From Pseudonocardiales bacterium (GTDB lineage Bacteria > Actinomycetota > Actinomycetes > Mycobacteriales > Pseudonocardiaceae): DNA of 39,737 nucleotides. Both the position numbers and the translations under genes were made by a program. The stretch lies in contig JAHEXI010000029.1 of assembly GCA_023252195.1 (NCBI GenBank), positions 1 to 39,737 of the forward strand, given 5' to 3'. Position 1 is the first letter of the stretch. The number at the start of each line of letters is the position of its first letter. Below, piece after piece: positions 18,282 to 26,521 of the stretch. Under the pieces are notes generated by a model. That model did no database searches. It was given only the letters and a program-made list of their open reading frames with translations, and was not told where the DNA came from.

Positions 18282-18739
18282 CCAATCCGGTGGATAAATT
18301 TGCCATGCCGCGCCTTGCTTCGGGCGCACTGTTCGTTGTGGGCGACAAGATCCTGCTGGTGCGCAAGACGTACGGTAACTGCTGGGACATAACGGGCGGT
18401 TACGTCGACCGCGGCGAGTCCCCGGCGTCTGCCTGTGAACGCGAAGTGCGCGAAGAATTGGGGCTGAATAGAACCGCCAGACGTCTACTGGCTCACGACT
18501 GGGCGCCCAGCGACGCGGAAGGCGACAAGCTCCTCTATATATTCGATTGTGGGGAACTTGGCCGAGATGAGCACGCCATTCGTCTCGACGGCACCGAAAT
18601 CGACAGGACCGAATGGGTGACCGTCGATGATCTGGCCCACTACGTGATCCCACGGCTCGAACGTCGCCTGACGAACACCTACCGCGCTTACACCTCGGGC
18701 ACGATCTTGTACCTCGAACACGATGAACCCCGCGCGTGA
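18278..18739 (+). CDS. NUDIX hydrolase
   Basis: The 153-residue protein carries a complete NUDIX box at residues 41-63: GYVDRGE, SPASACE, then REVREELGL. This matches GX5EX7REUXEEXGU. The N-terminal strands (ALFVVGDKILLVRKTYGNCW) and the C-terminal ERRLTNTYRAY helix complete a single-domain fold. Such enzymes cleave nucleoside diphosphates linked to another moiety, and the substrate cannot be inferred. The GTG start overlaps the stop of the truncated XRE gene, so translation was coupled. Its promoter may now be the rifamycin-locus promoter through the helR/XRE fusion. The first in-frame ATG is nine codons later and is a possible alternative. Confidence 0.9.
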   Translation: MTNPVDKFAMPRLASGALFVVGDKILLVRKTYGNCWDITGGYVDRGESPASACEREVREELGLNRTARRLLAHDWAPSDAEGDKLLYIFDCGELGRDEHAIRLDGTEIDRTEWVTVDDLAHYVIPRLERRLTNTYRAYTSGTILYLEHDEPRA

Positions 18740-18804
18740 CCATCTCGATCTACGACGGTCCTGGTGCAGGTCTAACCGCGCTACTAACCGTGCAAGTCAG
18801 AGGC

Positions 18805-18960
18805 TACTACGGTCCGGTCTTGCGGGATTGTCTCTGGCGTCTTCTCGTTCCGTTCACCCTGCTCAGGGTCTCCTGAGTTGCTGTGGTGTCAGTGGTTCAT
18901 TGCACGAACCCTTGCACGAGCAGCGACGACCGCGCCCCGCGGCCGCGGTAGATCGCTGGG
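18805..18960 (+). repeat. Attachment module B (right flank and arm repeats, core lost)
   Basis: The stretch GTCTCTGGCGTCTTCTCG...CCCTGCTCAGGG...TCCTGAG leads to TTGCACGAACCCTTGCACGA at 18900-18919, the arm pair of the array. The tRNA-derived core expected to the left is absent. The module cuts the 3' end of the PIN gene and forms its apparent C-terminus. Confidence 0.75.
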
Positions 18961-19561
18961 CCTGCGCTGCGCCGGATCCGCTCCGTGGGACTGCTCTATC
19001 ATTCACGCGTGCACGAGGGGCCTGGCCGCCGCGGGCGAAGTTGGGAACGGTGATCGCCAAGCGATCGAGCATCTCGTCTGCAGACATGGGTGGGTGGCGT
19101 TTTCTCGCTGCTTGCGCACGAAGTGCGGCGGCAACCACGTCCGGCTGGCGCTGCATTGCGTCGCAGAGAAACTGATCGGGTGATTCGATGCGGATGCCAT
19201 GGGGGTTACCGGATTGCGGCGGAAAATGGCGGAGGTTAGCTGTCACGACAACGTCTGCCTGAGCGGCGACCGCGGCTGCGAGTACGTGGCGATCCTTCGG
19301 ATGGTTGGTCATCGCCTCAATAAGTGGCTCGTAACCGCTGATCATGGCGTCGGGAAAGGCGCGTCGGATGGCGGCGAAGGTCTTTTCGAGGTGCTCCATC
19401 GTTAAGCCTGGTGTGTCCCGGACGATGTTGCGGGCGGTTTCCGTCAGGATTTCCTCGGTCCAGAGCACTCGGAACGAACCTGCCTCAGCCACGTTCAAGA
19501 GTGTGTCTCGTAGGCTGATGGGGTACAGAACGCAGGCGTCAAGCACGGCGGCGGGAACCAC
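18863..19561 (-). CDS. PIN-domain ribonuclease toxin with altered C-terminus
   Basis: The PIN fold is clear. LDACVLYP carries the first aspartate (residue 8), and LWTEEILTETARNIV carries the conserved glutamate. HPKDRHVLAAAVAAQADVVV then provides the later acidic residues, followed by TANLRHFP. Such proteins cleave RNA with bound metal and are the toxins of type II modules. The partner is the HTH protein immediately upstream at 19598-20047, with a gap of 36 bp. The normal protein should end soon after MLDRLAITVPNFA (about residue 178). Beyond that, the last 50 or so residues are translated from attachment module B and include CKGSCNEP. The catalytic region is complete, so the toxin may still work. 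Confidence 0.85.
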   Translation of the reverse strand: MVPAAVLDACVLYPISLRDTLLNVAEAGSFRVLWTEEILTETARNIVRDTPGLTMEHLEKTFAAIRRAFPDAMISGYEPLIEAMTNHPKDRHVLAAAVAAQADVVVTANLRHFPPQSGNPHGIRIESPDQFLCDAMQRQPDVVAAALRAQAARKRHPPMSADEMLDRLAITVPNFARGGQAPRARVNDRAVPRSGSGAAQAQRSTAAAGRGRRCSCKGSCNEPLTPQQLRRP

Positions 19562-19597
19562 GCCGGAACCCTAGCGGTGCGGTCAGACAGTAGTTGG

Positions 19598-20047
19598 TCA
19601 GTAGCGCAGGCCCAGTCCTTCGGCCTCAGCGCTCGTCTCGTCGAGTGCGGCTCGTCGCTCGATGTCTCGCGCCCGTTTATAGGTCAGCACGTCTGCTAGG
19701 CGGAGGCGGCGATGGTTGCCAGCGGTGCGAGCGTAAGGCAACACGCCTTGGTCGAGGAGTCCGATCAGGTAGGGCCGAGAGACGTTGAGGAGATCGGCTG
19801 CTTGCTGCGTGGTGAGCTCGGCGTGCACGGGAACCACGGTGACGGCGTTGCCCTGGGCGAGTTCGCGGACAACGCGTATCAGGACATCGTGGACTGAGCG
19901 TGGCAGCTGCACAGCCTCGCCGCTGGGGCCGAGCAGCCTGGCTGCCGCTGGTCCGGTCAAGGCGTCCCTCACCAACGTGAGAAGGTCGGCCTCTTCGGCG
20001 GTTAGGAGGATGGGGTCGGCGTCGTGGGCTGGCATTGATTGTGCCAT
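19598..20047 (-). CDS. HTH (excisionase-type) antitoxin
   Basis: The 149-residue protein ends in an excisionase-like MerR-type HTH: ELTTQQAADLLNVSRPYLIG, LLDQGVLPYARTAGNHRR and LRLADVLTYKRARD (about 78-128). Its N-terminal half (LTLVRDALTGPAAARLL and VHDVLIRVVRELAQGNAVTV) is typical of antitoxins paired with PIN proteins in actinomycetes. It precedes the PIN gene and should bind both the operon promoter and the toxin. It could be mistaken for a recombination directionality factor, but the PIN partner and the N-terminal extension favour antitoxin. Confidence 0.85.
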   Translation of the reverse strand: MAQSMPAHDADPILLTAEEADLLTLVRDALTGPAAARLLGPSGEAVQLPRSVHDVLIRVVRELAQGNAVTVVPVHAELTTQQAADLLNVSRPYLIGLLDQGVLPYARTAGNHRRLRLADVLTYKRARDIERRAALDETSAEAEGLGLRY

Positions 20048-20104
20048 CGCTCTAGGTTGGCGGAAAATCGAAAAAATCGCAACTATCCCCGTCTGGCGAT
20101 AGCG

Positions 20105-20395
20105 TAGACGAACCGGCTGACATCCTGACTGTCACCTCAGTGTGGCTGAGTAGAGCATGAGCACCGCCTTGCACGTCCGCGTGCAAGCTAGCTACTCATG
20201 GTGATATCAGCTGGTCAGACGTGGCGCCCCCGGCAGGATTCGAACCTGCGCTCCCGCCTCCGGAGGCCGGGTCCCGCCCTGCACTGTGGAGTCTTTGGTG
20301 TCCTACCAGGGCTCTTGAAGGGTCTTCAGAGTCCACGGTCTCCACCGTGTCCTGCGGTTGAGTCCACGATTGATTCCACGCGCCACCGCAACGCG
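20105..20395 (-). repeat. Attachment module C: complete core with class II arms
   Basis: The left flank holds GTGTGGCTGAGTAGAGCATG at about 20140-20160. The core at 20222-20270 reads, on the minus strand, CTCCGGAGGCGGGAGCGCAG followed by GTTCGAATCCTGCCGGGGGC, a G discriminator and CCA. This is the 3' half of a tRNA, most likely Arg(CCG), cut at the anticodon loop. To the right lie paired arm repeats TTGAGTCCACGA and TTGATTCCACG at 20358-20380. The same right flank is found in module I. Confidence 0.85.
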
Positions 20396-20549
20396 GCCAT
20401 CGGGCGGCTCTGATCATGGCGGTCATGGTGTGCTCGAAGGCAGCAACGCCTGGGCGGGGCCCTCGCGGCGCAGCGCCCAACGACGACGGCCTCTGATGTA
20501 GTAAACTTGTAGTTGTATCGGCTGTTACTGGACCTACGGCGCGCAGCAC

Positions 20550-20794
20550 ATGTGGGTCAACCACAAGGTGGCCACCGTGGAGGCTGATGAGGCGGTCGGT
20601 GACATCGACGCTGTCTGGTTTGATCCGGATCCGGCTAGCCGGTCAAACCACAGTATTCGGGTGATCGGTTATAGCCACAGCGCCGGGCGGTCTTGACCGT
20701 CATCTTGGTCCACCGGGGTGAGCGAACCTACTACGGGGCAAATGGTTGGGAGTCCAATCCGGCAGAGCAGCGGCGTTATCGGGAGGCGCAGTGA
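20550..20794 (+). pseudogene. BrnT-like toxin, frameshifted
   Basis: The frame from ATG 20550 reads VNHKVATVEADEAVGDIDAV, WFDPDPASR and SIRVIGYSHSAGRS, then a stop. One base on, the rest continues as VILVHRGERTYYGANGWESN and PAEQRRYREAQ, ending on the TGA that overlaps the next gene. Restoring one G in GGGCGGTCTTG reconstitutes a BrnT-like ribonuclease fold of about 81 residues. The order toxin then RHH antitoxin and the tight overlap fit a BrnT/BrnA-like module. The toxin is inactive as sequenced, while the antitoxin is intact. Confidence 0.65.
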
Positions 20795-21108
20795 TGGACG
20801 CGAAGCAGGAAGTTGAGAAGGCACAGGCTGAGTCCGAGGTCACCCGGGACGAGCCGTTGCCGGAGCACGTGATGGGTGAGCGGCGTGGCCGTTCAGTGGT
20901 GCAGTCGGTGCGGCTGCCGGTCGAGGCGTTTGTTGCGATTGAGGACGTTGCCGCGCGCGCAGGGGTGCCGGTGAGTGCGCTGATTCGGGGCTGGGTGCTG
21001 CAGGGATTGGCCAGCGAGCAGGGGATGTCCTTGCGGGACGGGATCGAGCGTCTCGCCGCTGATGCCGATCGCCTCCGGCGGCTGGCTGCCGCCAGTGAGG
21101 TCGCCTAA
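20794..21108 (+). CDS. Ribbon-helix-helix (BrnA/CopG-like) antitoxin
   Basis: The 104-residue product has a charged N-terminal segment and then a ribbon-helix-helix: RSVVQSVRLPVEAFVAIEDV, AARAGVPVSALIRGWVLQGL. A C-terminal helix (GIERLAADADRLRRLAAA) follows. RHH proteins dimerise through the ribbon to bind the operator, and the C-terminal part contacts the toxin. GGGAGG sits eight bases before the ATG, which overlaps the toxin stop (TGATG). It is predicted to be functional and is now an orphan because the toxin is frameshifted. Confidence 0.8.
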   Translation: MDAKQEVEKAQAESEVTRDEPLPEHVMGERRGRSVVQSVRLPVEAFVAIEDVAARAGVPVSALIRGWVLQGLASEQGMSLRDGIERLAADADRLRRLAAASEVA

Positions 21109-21247
21109 CCTGTTAGGTGCCGCGCAAAGAACATCCCGCACTTATCCGCGGAGATTACGCATGCCAAGTGGCAAAGAGGTGCATCGGACGACCTTTGGTC
21201 GCCACAGCTCCTACTGAGGCACTCTCGCCGTTGCAGCAGGTCAGACG

Positions 21248-21268
21248 TGGCGCCCCCGGCAGGGTTCG
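21248..21268 (-). repeat. Attachment module D: partial core
   Basis: GGTCAGACG followed by TGGCGCCCCCGGCAGGGTTCG matches the first 21 bases of the core with one change (A to G), then diverges. Only the acceptor strand and part of the T-arm remain. Confidence 0.7.
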
Positions 21269-21276
21269 CCACAGAA

Positions 21277-21317
21277 CTGTCCGCGCTTGTCTCAATGTTC
21301 GTGGTTAGGGCGGACAG
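21277..21317. promoter_or_regulatory. Inverted repeat upstream of the 21423 gene
   Basis: CTGTCCGC (21277-21284) and GCGGACAG (21310-21317) are perfect 8-bp inverted repeats with a 25-base spacer, about 105 bp before the next start. This could be a regulator site or a hairpin, and there is no direct evidence of function. Confidence 0.35.
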
Positions 21318-21422
21318 CGGAGCGTGTTCGCTCCACGTGAAGTGAACGGCCGGCGCCGCAGGCCAACTGGCATGCCGCACCGCCTCCCGCCGGTCCGGGA
21401 TGCCGATCACTATCCTGCGAGT

Positions 21423-22925
21423 ATGTTCAACCGTGTCTCGGTCAGGCTCGTTCGAGACGTCTGTGGATGGCTGTCCGGCGGGGCGGACCAGGATGCTGCT
21501 GACGTGGCCTGGCGGCTGCCCGACGGGAACGCCGTCTGCTGTCTTGAGGTCCTCCTTGAGGCACGGGCGAACTGGCTCAACTGTCCCGACCCGACGTTGT
21601 GGAAGACCGGTGACGCGCATCGCCTGCTCATTGACTCCGCTGCGCCCCGGCTGACCGATGTCTATCGGCTGACTGAGCAGGGCCCCACCGTGCTGCGGGT
21701 GTTGGTCGATTTCCTGGACGACACCGATCGATTCCATCCGGGCAGCATGCGCATCGCCGCCCTGCGCACGGAGTTGGACAGGGCAGCGGCGAAGTTTCCC
21801 GCGGCCATGGCGGACGAGTCGGTGTGGCGTCTGGCCAAGCGGATCTTCACCGCGATGCGCGCCGATGGGGTTGACCTTGCCGACGACGTCGCGGTCGATG
21901 CCTGGGCCGCTGCGTTCGGTGCGGCGTCGACCGAACGGCGACGTGCCGTGCTCGGTGGTCTGCTCGACCGGCAACCCGAACTCCTGACGTCCCAGTTCGT
22001 GATCAGGGACAGCCAGGTCGCCGCGATCGCGCCTGGTATGCCGGTCCCGCCGCAGCTTCGCAGGCATGACCCGGACACCTGCCAGGACTGCCTGGAAGCG
22101 CCGGTCAATCCGCCTGTTGCCCTGCCTCCGATCAACGAACTTGCCGACGCCGCGCGTGAATCAGCGCTGGTGCGCAAGATGGTCGCGTGCGGACGGTGGG
22201 CCGGTGCGGGCCGGAGAGTGACCAGGCAGGCCTTTCCCTCGGCAGCCGACACCCGGTCGCTGGGCGCGGCCCTGGGCGTGGGGGTCCGCGATTCTGTCCG
22301 TGATCCTCGTGATCACCTCGGGCTGATCCGCGGGTGGCGGCTGGCCATGGACACCGAAATTCTGCGACTCCACCGGACTGCGGTGGTTGCGGGGCCCGTG
22401 CTTCCGGCTTTGGAGCGGGCGGTGGCTGATGACACCGATCCGGAGCACACCTTGCGGGTGTGGAAGGACATCGTCGACATCGCGTTGACCGGTCCGACTC
22501 AACTGGCTGCCGGGGACAATCCGATCCCAAAACTCGATGAGTTCTGCCGGCCGTGGGGACCGAGGGCTCTTGGCGAGCTGTACCGGATCAACGAGCCGGT
22601 ACAGCTCGATGACCTGGTCGACACGCTGATCACTGACTACCACGGGTCAGACGCCGAGGAGATGCTGGCCGTGATGATCGGCGCGGCCGTGCGTACCGGC
22701 CTGGTCGCAGGGACCGAGGCTGGCGCGGTCGCCGTCACCGTGCCCGCCAACGCCGAGATCGACCAGTTGGCTCGCCACTCCAGCGTCCTGTTCGGCGAAC
22801 CGGCCTGGGCTGTGGCCCCCATTCCGGGCACCCGCGTCGAACTCACGCCGCTCGGCCGCCATTTTGTGCGGCTGAACCTGCTGGCGGAGGGAACCAACGC
22901 GCCACTCCTCGAACCGGCGACGTGA
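21423..22925 (+). CDS. Large protein of unknown function, first gene of a four-gene set
   Basis: The predicted product of about 500 residues starts MFNRVSVRLVRDVCGWLSGG. It is soluble, helical and acidic, with no membrane segment. The C-terminal 110 residues (LVDTLITDYHGSDAEEMLAV, LFGEPAWAVAPIPGTRVELT, PLGRHFVRLNLLAEG) look like a winged helix with a LTPLG turn. The gene at 24536 has a similar LSPLGGWALDQVAS, so the two may be distantly related. I cannot name the family. ATG 21423 is chosen because the upstream frame (from 21324) looks non-coding. The following gene starts 61 bp downstream on the same strand. Confidence 0.65.
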   Translation: MFNRVSVRLVRDVCGWLSGGADQDAADVAWRLPDGNAVCCLEVLLEARANWLNCPDPTLWKTGDAHRLLIDSAAPRLTDVYRLTEQGPTVLRVLVDFLDDTDRFHPGSMRIAALRTELDRAAAKFPAAMADESVWRLAKRIFTAMRADGVDLADDVAVDAWAAAFGAASTERRRAVLGGLLDRQPELLTSQFVIRDSQVAAIAPGMPVPPQLRRHDPDTCQDCLEAPVNPPVALPPINELADAARESALVRKMVACGRWAGAGRRVTRQAFPSAADTRSLGAALGVGVRDSVRDPRDHLGLIRGWRLAMDTEILRLHRTAVVAGPVLPALERAVADDTDPEHTLRVWKDIVDIALTGPTQLAAGDNPIPKLDEFCRPWGPRALGELYRINEPVQLDDLVDTLITDYHGSDAEEMLAVMIGAAVRTGLVAGTEAGAVAVTVPANAEIDQLARHSSVLFGEPAWAVAPIPGTRVELTPLGRHFVRLNLLAEGTNAPLLEPAT

Positions 22926-22986
22926 TCCAGGCGGGTCCGCTCACTCGACTGTCAAGATTACCCCCCACTGCCACCGGAGGAGCTCT

Positions 22987-23340
22987 GTGCGGGAACTCGA
23001 CGAGTTGATCGCCGAGATCGTCGTGGACTGTTACGACGAAGAAGAGTGCATGACGGCTTTCTGCACGGTGCTCGGGGATGAGATCCCGGTGCCCTTCGAC
23101 GTGGTTTTTATGGGCGTCCCCGTCGAGGTGATCGCCATCGGCGCGGGCCGGACACCCGGGGTGGTGGCAACCTGTCGCTGCGGTAAGGAGACCGGTGAGG
23201 TCGGTCTGGCATCGTTGACGTTGCCGGACGGTAGTGTCGCGGCGTGGCTGCAAGCGGCCTATCTTCGGTACCTGGGCAACGACCCTGGGCAAGCGAGTCC
23301 ACCGCCCGGGTGGCACCTGGGATCATGGGACCAGCCGTGA
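22987..23340 (+). CDS. Small acidic protein of unknown function
   Basis: The 117-residue protein starts VRELDELIAEIVVDCYDEEE with a strong GGAGGAG ribosome site six bases before the GTG. It continues PFDVVFMGVPVEVIAIG, CRCGKETGEVGLASLTLPDG and AAWLQAAYLRYLG. Related small proteins that begin (M)xELIEDIVVDAYxE and end in an AYRRWLG helix are frequent in actinomycetes and have no assigned function. It sits between two larger uncharacterised genes on the same strand and is probably cotranscribed with them. Confidence 0.7.
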   Translation: MRELDELIAEIVVDCYDEEECMTAFCTVLGDEIPVPFDVVFMGVPVEVIAIGAGRTPGVVATCRCGKETGEVGLASLTLPDGSVAAWLQAAYLRYLGNDPGQASPPPGWHLGSWDQP

Positions 23341-23371
23341 TCCTGTGCTGATGTGGCGGCGGAGTTCCATC

Positions 23372-24425
23372 GTGTTGACACTGGATTTCACCGTGCGCGA
23401 TCTGCACAACGGCACGACGCCGACGCACGGTCGGGAACTCGCCGCGCTGGTCGAGGACCTTGACTGGGACGAGTATTTGCTGTGGGGCCGGATTCCGGGC
23501 GAGGGGATCGGGGGTGCGTCGCGTGCACGTCGTTTCTGGCGCGGTCGACGGTTGGTCGGAGTGGGATCGACGTTTTTGTGTGTTGTGTGTTGCTGATCAT
23601 GGTGGTGACTGGGAGGGGTTGTCCGAGCGGTTGTTCGACCCCTCGGCGTATGGGCAGTCGGGTAGTGCGAGCAACGGTGAGGCGTTCTGGAGTCATGTGC
23701 TTGACCTGCGCCGTCGGCTTGATGAGGCCGGACTCGACGCGGTCGCTGTGGCCGGTGAACGGGTCATCGCCAAGGGCGTGGCGGCCGAGAGCCGCCGTAA
23801 GGTATTCAAGCGGACGTTGGCCAACAACGAGCCCAGCCTGCCGATGATTCAGACCCCGAGGGTGCGGTTGGCGCAGCGGGCCGCGACCGGCAATTGGGAT
23901 GGCTTTCCCGTCTCGCCGCAGCCGTTTCACGATCGCTTGGTTCTTTCCTCCGGGATCGACCGGTGGACCTTCGGTGAGGGCGCGACCATGATGCTTGCCG
24001 ACGATTTTCAGGCCGGCGTCGCCGTAGCGGAACGCGAAGCGGGCGGCGATCCAGCGGTGGTGCTCGCGGTGCGGCGTGCAGCACTGACGGTCGCGGTGTT
24101 CGCGCAGGAAGCCGGTGACGATTCCTCCGGGTATCTCGGGGCCGTCGGCCAGGAGATGATCCTCGCGTATGCGCGAACCGACTGGCCAGTGACCGGGATC
24201 GTCGCGTCCATGTACTGGCAGGATCTGTTGGAGTACCTGCTCTGGGAGGATTACGCCCTGACACACGGCGTCGAGCGGGACATCCTTGCCGCGGCGGGCG
24301 CATCAACCGCACGGGGCACCTGCGTGGTGATCCTGGAGGGACTGGCCCGCGAGTGGGCGCAGGCCCGTGCCGCATACACCGCAGGTCGGGCGGGGTTCTG
24401 GCTCGACATGGTACGGCATATGTGA
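23372..24425 (+). pseudogene. Unknown protein, frame broken in a G-run
   Basis: The 5' part reads LTLDFTVRDLHNGTTPTHGR and WDEYLLWGRIPGEGIG. After the G-run at 23510-23514 the coding frame shifts by one base and resumes as VRRVHVVSGAVDGWSEWDRR. It then continues through FWSHVLDLRRRLDEAGLDAV, LVLSSGIDRWTFGEGATMM and VTGIVASMYWQDLLEYLLWE to a stop at 24425. One G fewer would give a single protein of about 350 residues, so a homopolymer sequencing error is a real alternative to inactivation. It is predicted to be soluble, and I do not recognise the family. It starts 31 bp after the preceding small gene. Confidence 0.6.
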
Positions 24426-24535
24426 GCGGGTGCGCCGGACCTTGGTCTTGTGGGCGTCAGGTCCGCGCCGGTCAGCCCGGTCGCATCCGGTGCCTGTCAA
24501 CAGCCGCGTGCGGGCGGCGTCGTTATCCTCGCGGC

Positions 24536-25799
24536 GTGACTGGCGATCCGTTCTTGTTTGGTATCCATGAGGCGGCGCAGGAGGCTCGTGCCTGCACCGC
24601 GTTCGATGAGGCACGGCGGCTGGCTACATGGCTGGGTGCCGGGCGGCCGGTCACCCCGAAGGGGGTGCTGAGGCCGGGCGATGTGCCGGAGGCGGCGCAG
24701 GTGCTCGGCGCCATGGCGCCGTCGAGGTTTCGTAGCGCCGCCGACCTGCCGTGGTTGCACGAGCCGTGGGTCATGGCGTTGGACTGCGGATTCGTGGTGG
24801 TGGAGGCACGGTCGCCCACACGGGCGAGGCACTCGCGGAGTCGGTGGGTGTCCCGGACGAGGCGGTGCTCGGCTTCTGGTGGCGGGCGTTTCGGGCAAAG
24901 ATCGAGGCATGGGACGATCCCGACAACCCGTGGTCGGGGATCCCGACTGCTCCCGTGGGAGCGTTGCGCCTACTCGCGGCCGAATCGGGCCGGCTACGCG
25001 TCGAGGAGTTCGCCGGCCGGGTCTGGGATCTGCTGCGGCACTCCCACGATGTCGTGTTCACGCCGTGCTGGGAGCTGGCCGGCGGCCGTGACCAGCCGGC
25101 GATCATGATCGTGGAGTTGCTGACTCGGTTCGGAGTGGTGGCCTCGACGGGTGGGAAGGTGGGGCTGTCTCCGCTGGGCGGTTGGGCATTGGATCAGGTG
25201 GCGAGCCTGACTCCGTCGGTCGTCACCGAGATGATGACCGCCGCTGAGGTCCTGGCTGCGGTGGAGCGTCTTGATGAGGAACTGGCGTGGCGGCGGGCCG
25301 GCCCCTGGCTGGGTGCCCGAGCCCCGATCACGGCCGCGCGGGAGCTGCTGACTGTGGCGGTGACCGCGTCCCCGATGCACCGAATGGTAGCGCTGTCTCT
25401 GGTCGCGGGATTGGACGACGGTGCGCTGCCTGCCTGGCGGGAGGCGGCCGAGTTGCCGCGGGTCGGCCCGGCGGCTCGGGCGTTCCTCGCCCGCGAATTC
25501 GGCGAGCCGGAGCCGACAGCGCAGGATGCCCGCTGGCAGGTCGTGGACGAGAGTGTGGCCCTGCTTGCTGAGGAGGAGGTGGCCGGGGCGCTGTCGGATA
25601 TCTGGGACAATCTGCCTGGCAACGACGCTGATGCGAAGATCATCTCGATCGAGGGGACCGGTCACCCCGATGCCGGGCGGCTGATCGAAGAGCTGCGGCG
25701 GTACGCGCCGCTGGCCGCCGGCCGGCCCGCCCCGCCTGTGTACCAGTTGAAGATCTCACTCATGCACGTGCGGCCATCGGTGTGGCGGCGCGTGAAGGT
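24536..25799 (+). pseudogene. PRiA4_ORF3 (plasmid pRiA4b ORF-3) domain protein, frameshifted and truncated
   Basis: The 5' part (VTGDPFLFGIHEAAQEARAC to ALDCGFVVV) is followed near 24800 by a one-base shift. The long frame then runs TVAHTGEALAESVGVPDEAV, LLTRFGVVASTGGKVGLSPL, ALSDIWDNLPGNDADAKIIS and VYQLKISLMHVRPSVWRRVK. The last segment is the recognisable first strand of the PRiA4_ORF3/IS1096-passenger domain (YQLKxxLxxxRPxVWRR), which should continue for about 150 residues. It is cut off at 25799, exactly where attachment module E begins. The function of the family is unknown. It ends the four-gene set from 21423. Confidence 0.7.
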
Positions 25800-25892
25800 T
25801 GTCTGGCGTCTTGTCGTTCTCGTTTGCCCTCCTCTGCATCTCATGGGTTGCTCTGGTGTCCGGTGGTTCATTGCACGAACCCTTGCACGAGT
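25800..25892 (+). repeat. Attachment module E (right flank and arm repeats, core lost)
   Basis: GTCTGGCGTCTTGTCGTTCT starts immediately after the broken PRiA4_ORF3 gene and leads to TTGCACGAACCCTTGCACGA at 25871-25890. The core and left flank are missing. The junction marks deletion of the end of the preceding gene together with the att core. Confidence 0.8.
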
Positions 25893-26202
25893 GACGAACG
25901 CAGTGGTTACGACTGGTTGTTGGGTAGGCAGGCATCGCTTGTCCGCTGGGTTCGCGGCAGCCGCACCGCCAGGTGCTAGGTCGGCTGCTCGGATACTGCT
26001 CGGACGAGGTGGAGGTGCCGACCTGCCAGTAGGTCGTTGATGTGCTGGCGTTGCGGCCGGCAGCCATACCGGAACCGACGGCACGCCGGTACGAGCAGTC
26101 TCTGTCGAGGCGCGCTGACCGGTGGATGACGTCTGGCCGTTAGACCGGATTGTGCTTGTCGCAGAGGGGTCGGTGTCCGAAGACCGGCTCAAGATGATAG
26201 CT

Positions 26203-26232
26203 TGAAGTCATCTTTGAGGCGAGGTGACTTCA
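26203..26232. promoter_or_regulatory. Candidate operator of the Phd/PIN module
   Basis: TGAAGTCA (26203-26210) and TGACTTCA (26225-26232) form a perfect 8-bp inverted repeat with a 14-bp spacer, ending 4 bp before the antitoxin start. Position and symmetry fit autorepression by the antitoxin-toxin complex. There is no other gene in 25893-26236. Confidence 0.55.
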
Positions 26233-26236
26233 GGAC

Positions 26237-26521
26237 ATGACCATTGAGCGCATCGGTGTCGCCGAAGCCAAGCGGAGGTTCTCCGAGCTGGCTGCCCGGG
26301 TCGGCCGCGGCGAGTCCTTCGTGATTGTGAGCCGGGGTCGTCCGGTCGTCGCCCTGGTCCCTCCCCAGAGGGCTGCGGAAGAGGAGCATCAGCCCTCGAT
26401 CGGGCTTGCCGCCTTTGCCGGAGCGCTCGCCAACGAATGGGACACTGTCGACGAAGACATGGCCGAGATCGTCGCCGCGCGACAACAAGTGTCCGACCGT
26501 CCGCCTCCGGAACTTACGTGA
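26237..26521 (+). CDS. Phd/YefM-family antitoxin
   Basis: The 94-residue protein begins with the Phd/YefM DNA-binding fold: IGVAEAKRRFSELAARVGRG and ESFVIVSRGRPVVALVPP. A C-terminal part (LANEWDTVDEDMAEIVAARQ) wraps the toxin. The stop overlaps the GTG start of the PIN toxin as GTGA. An inverted repeat directly upstream is a likely operator. Everything looks intact. Confidence 0.9.
   Translation: MTIERIGVAEAKRRFSELAARVGRGESFVIVSRGRPVVALVPPQRAAEEEHQPSIGLAAFAGALANEWDTVDEDMAEIVAARQQVSDRPPPELT

Noticed and set aside
19598-20047. Excisionase (Xis) of the island
   Set aside because: It has a Xis-like HTH, but the N-terminal extension and the adjacent PIN gene fit an antitoxin better.
20222-20270. 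Possible tRNA gene at the att cores (also 29997, 33220, 38233)
   Set aside because: Only the T-arm, the acceptor 3' strand and the anticodon loop are present. There is no D-arm or 5' acceptor strand and the anticodon stem does not pair, so these are fragments.
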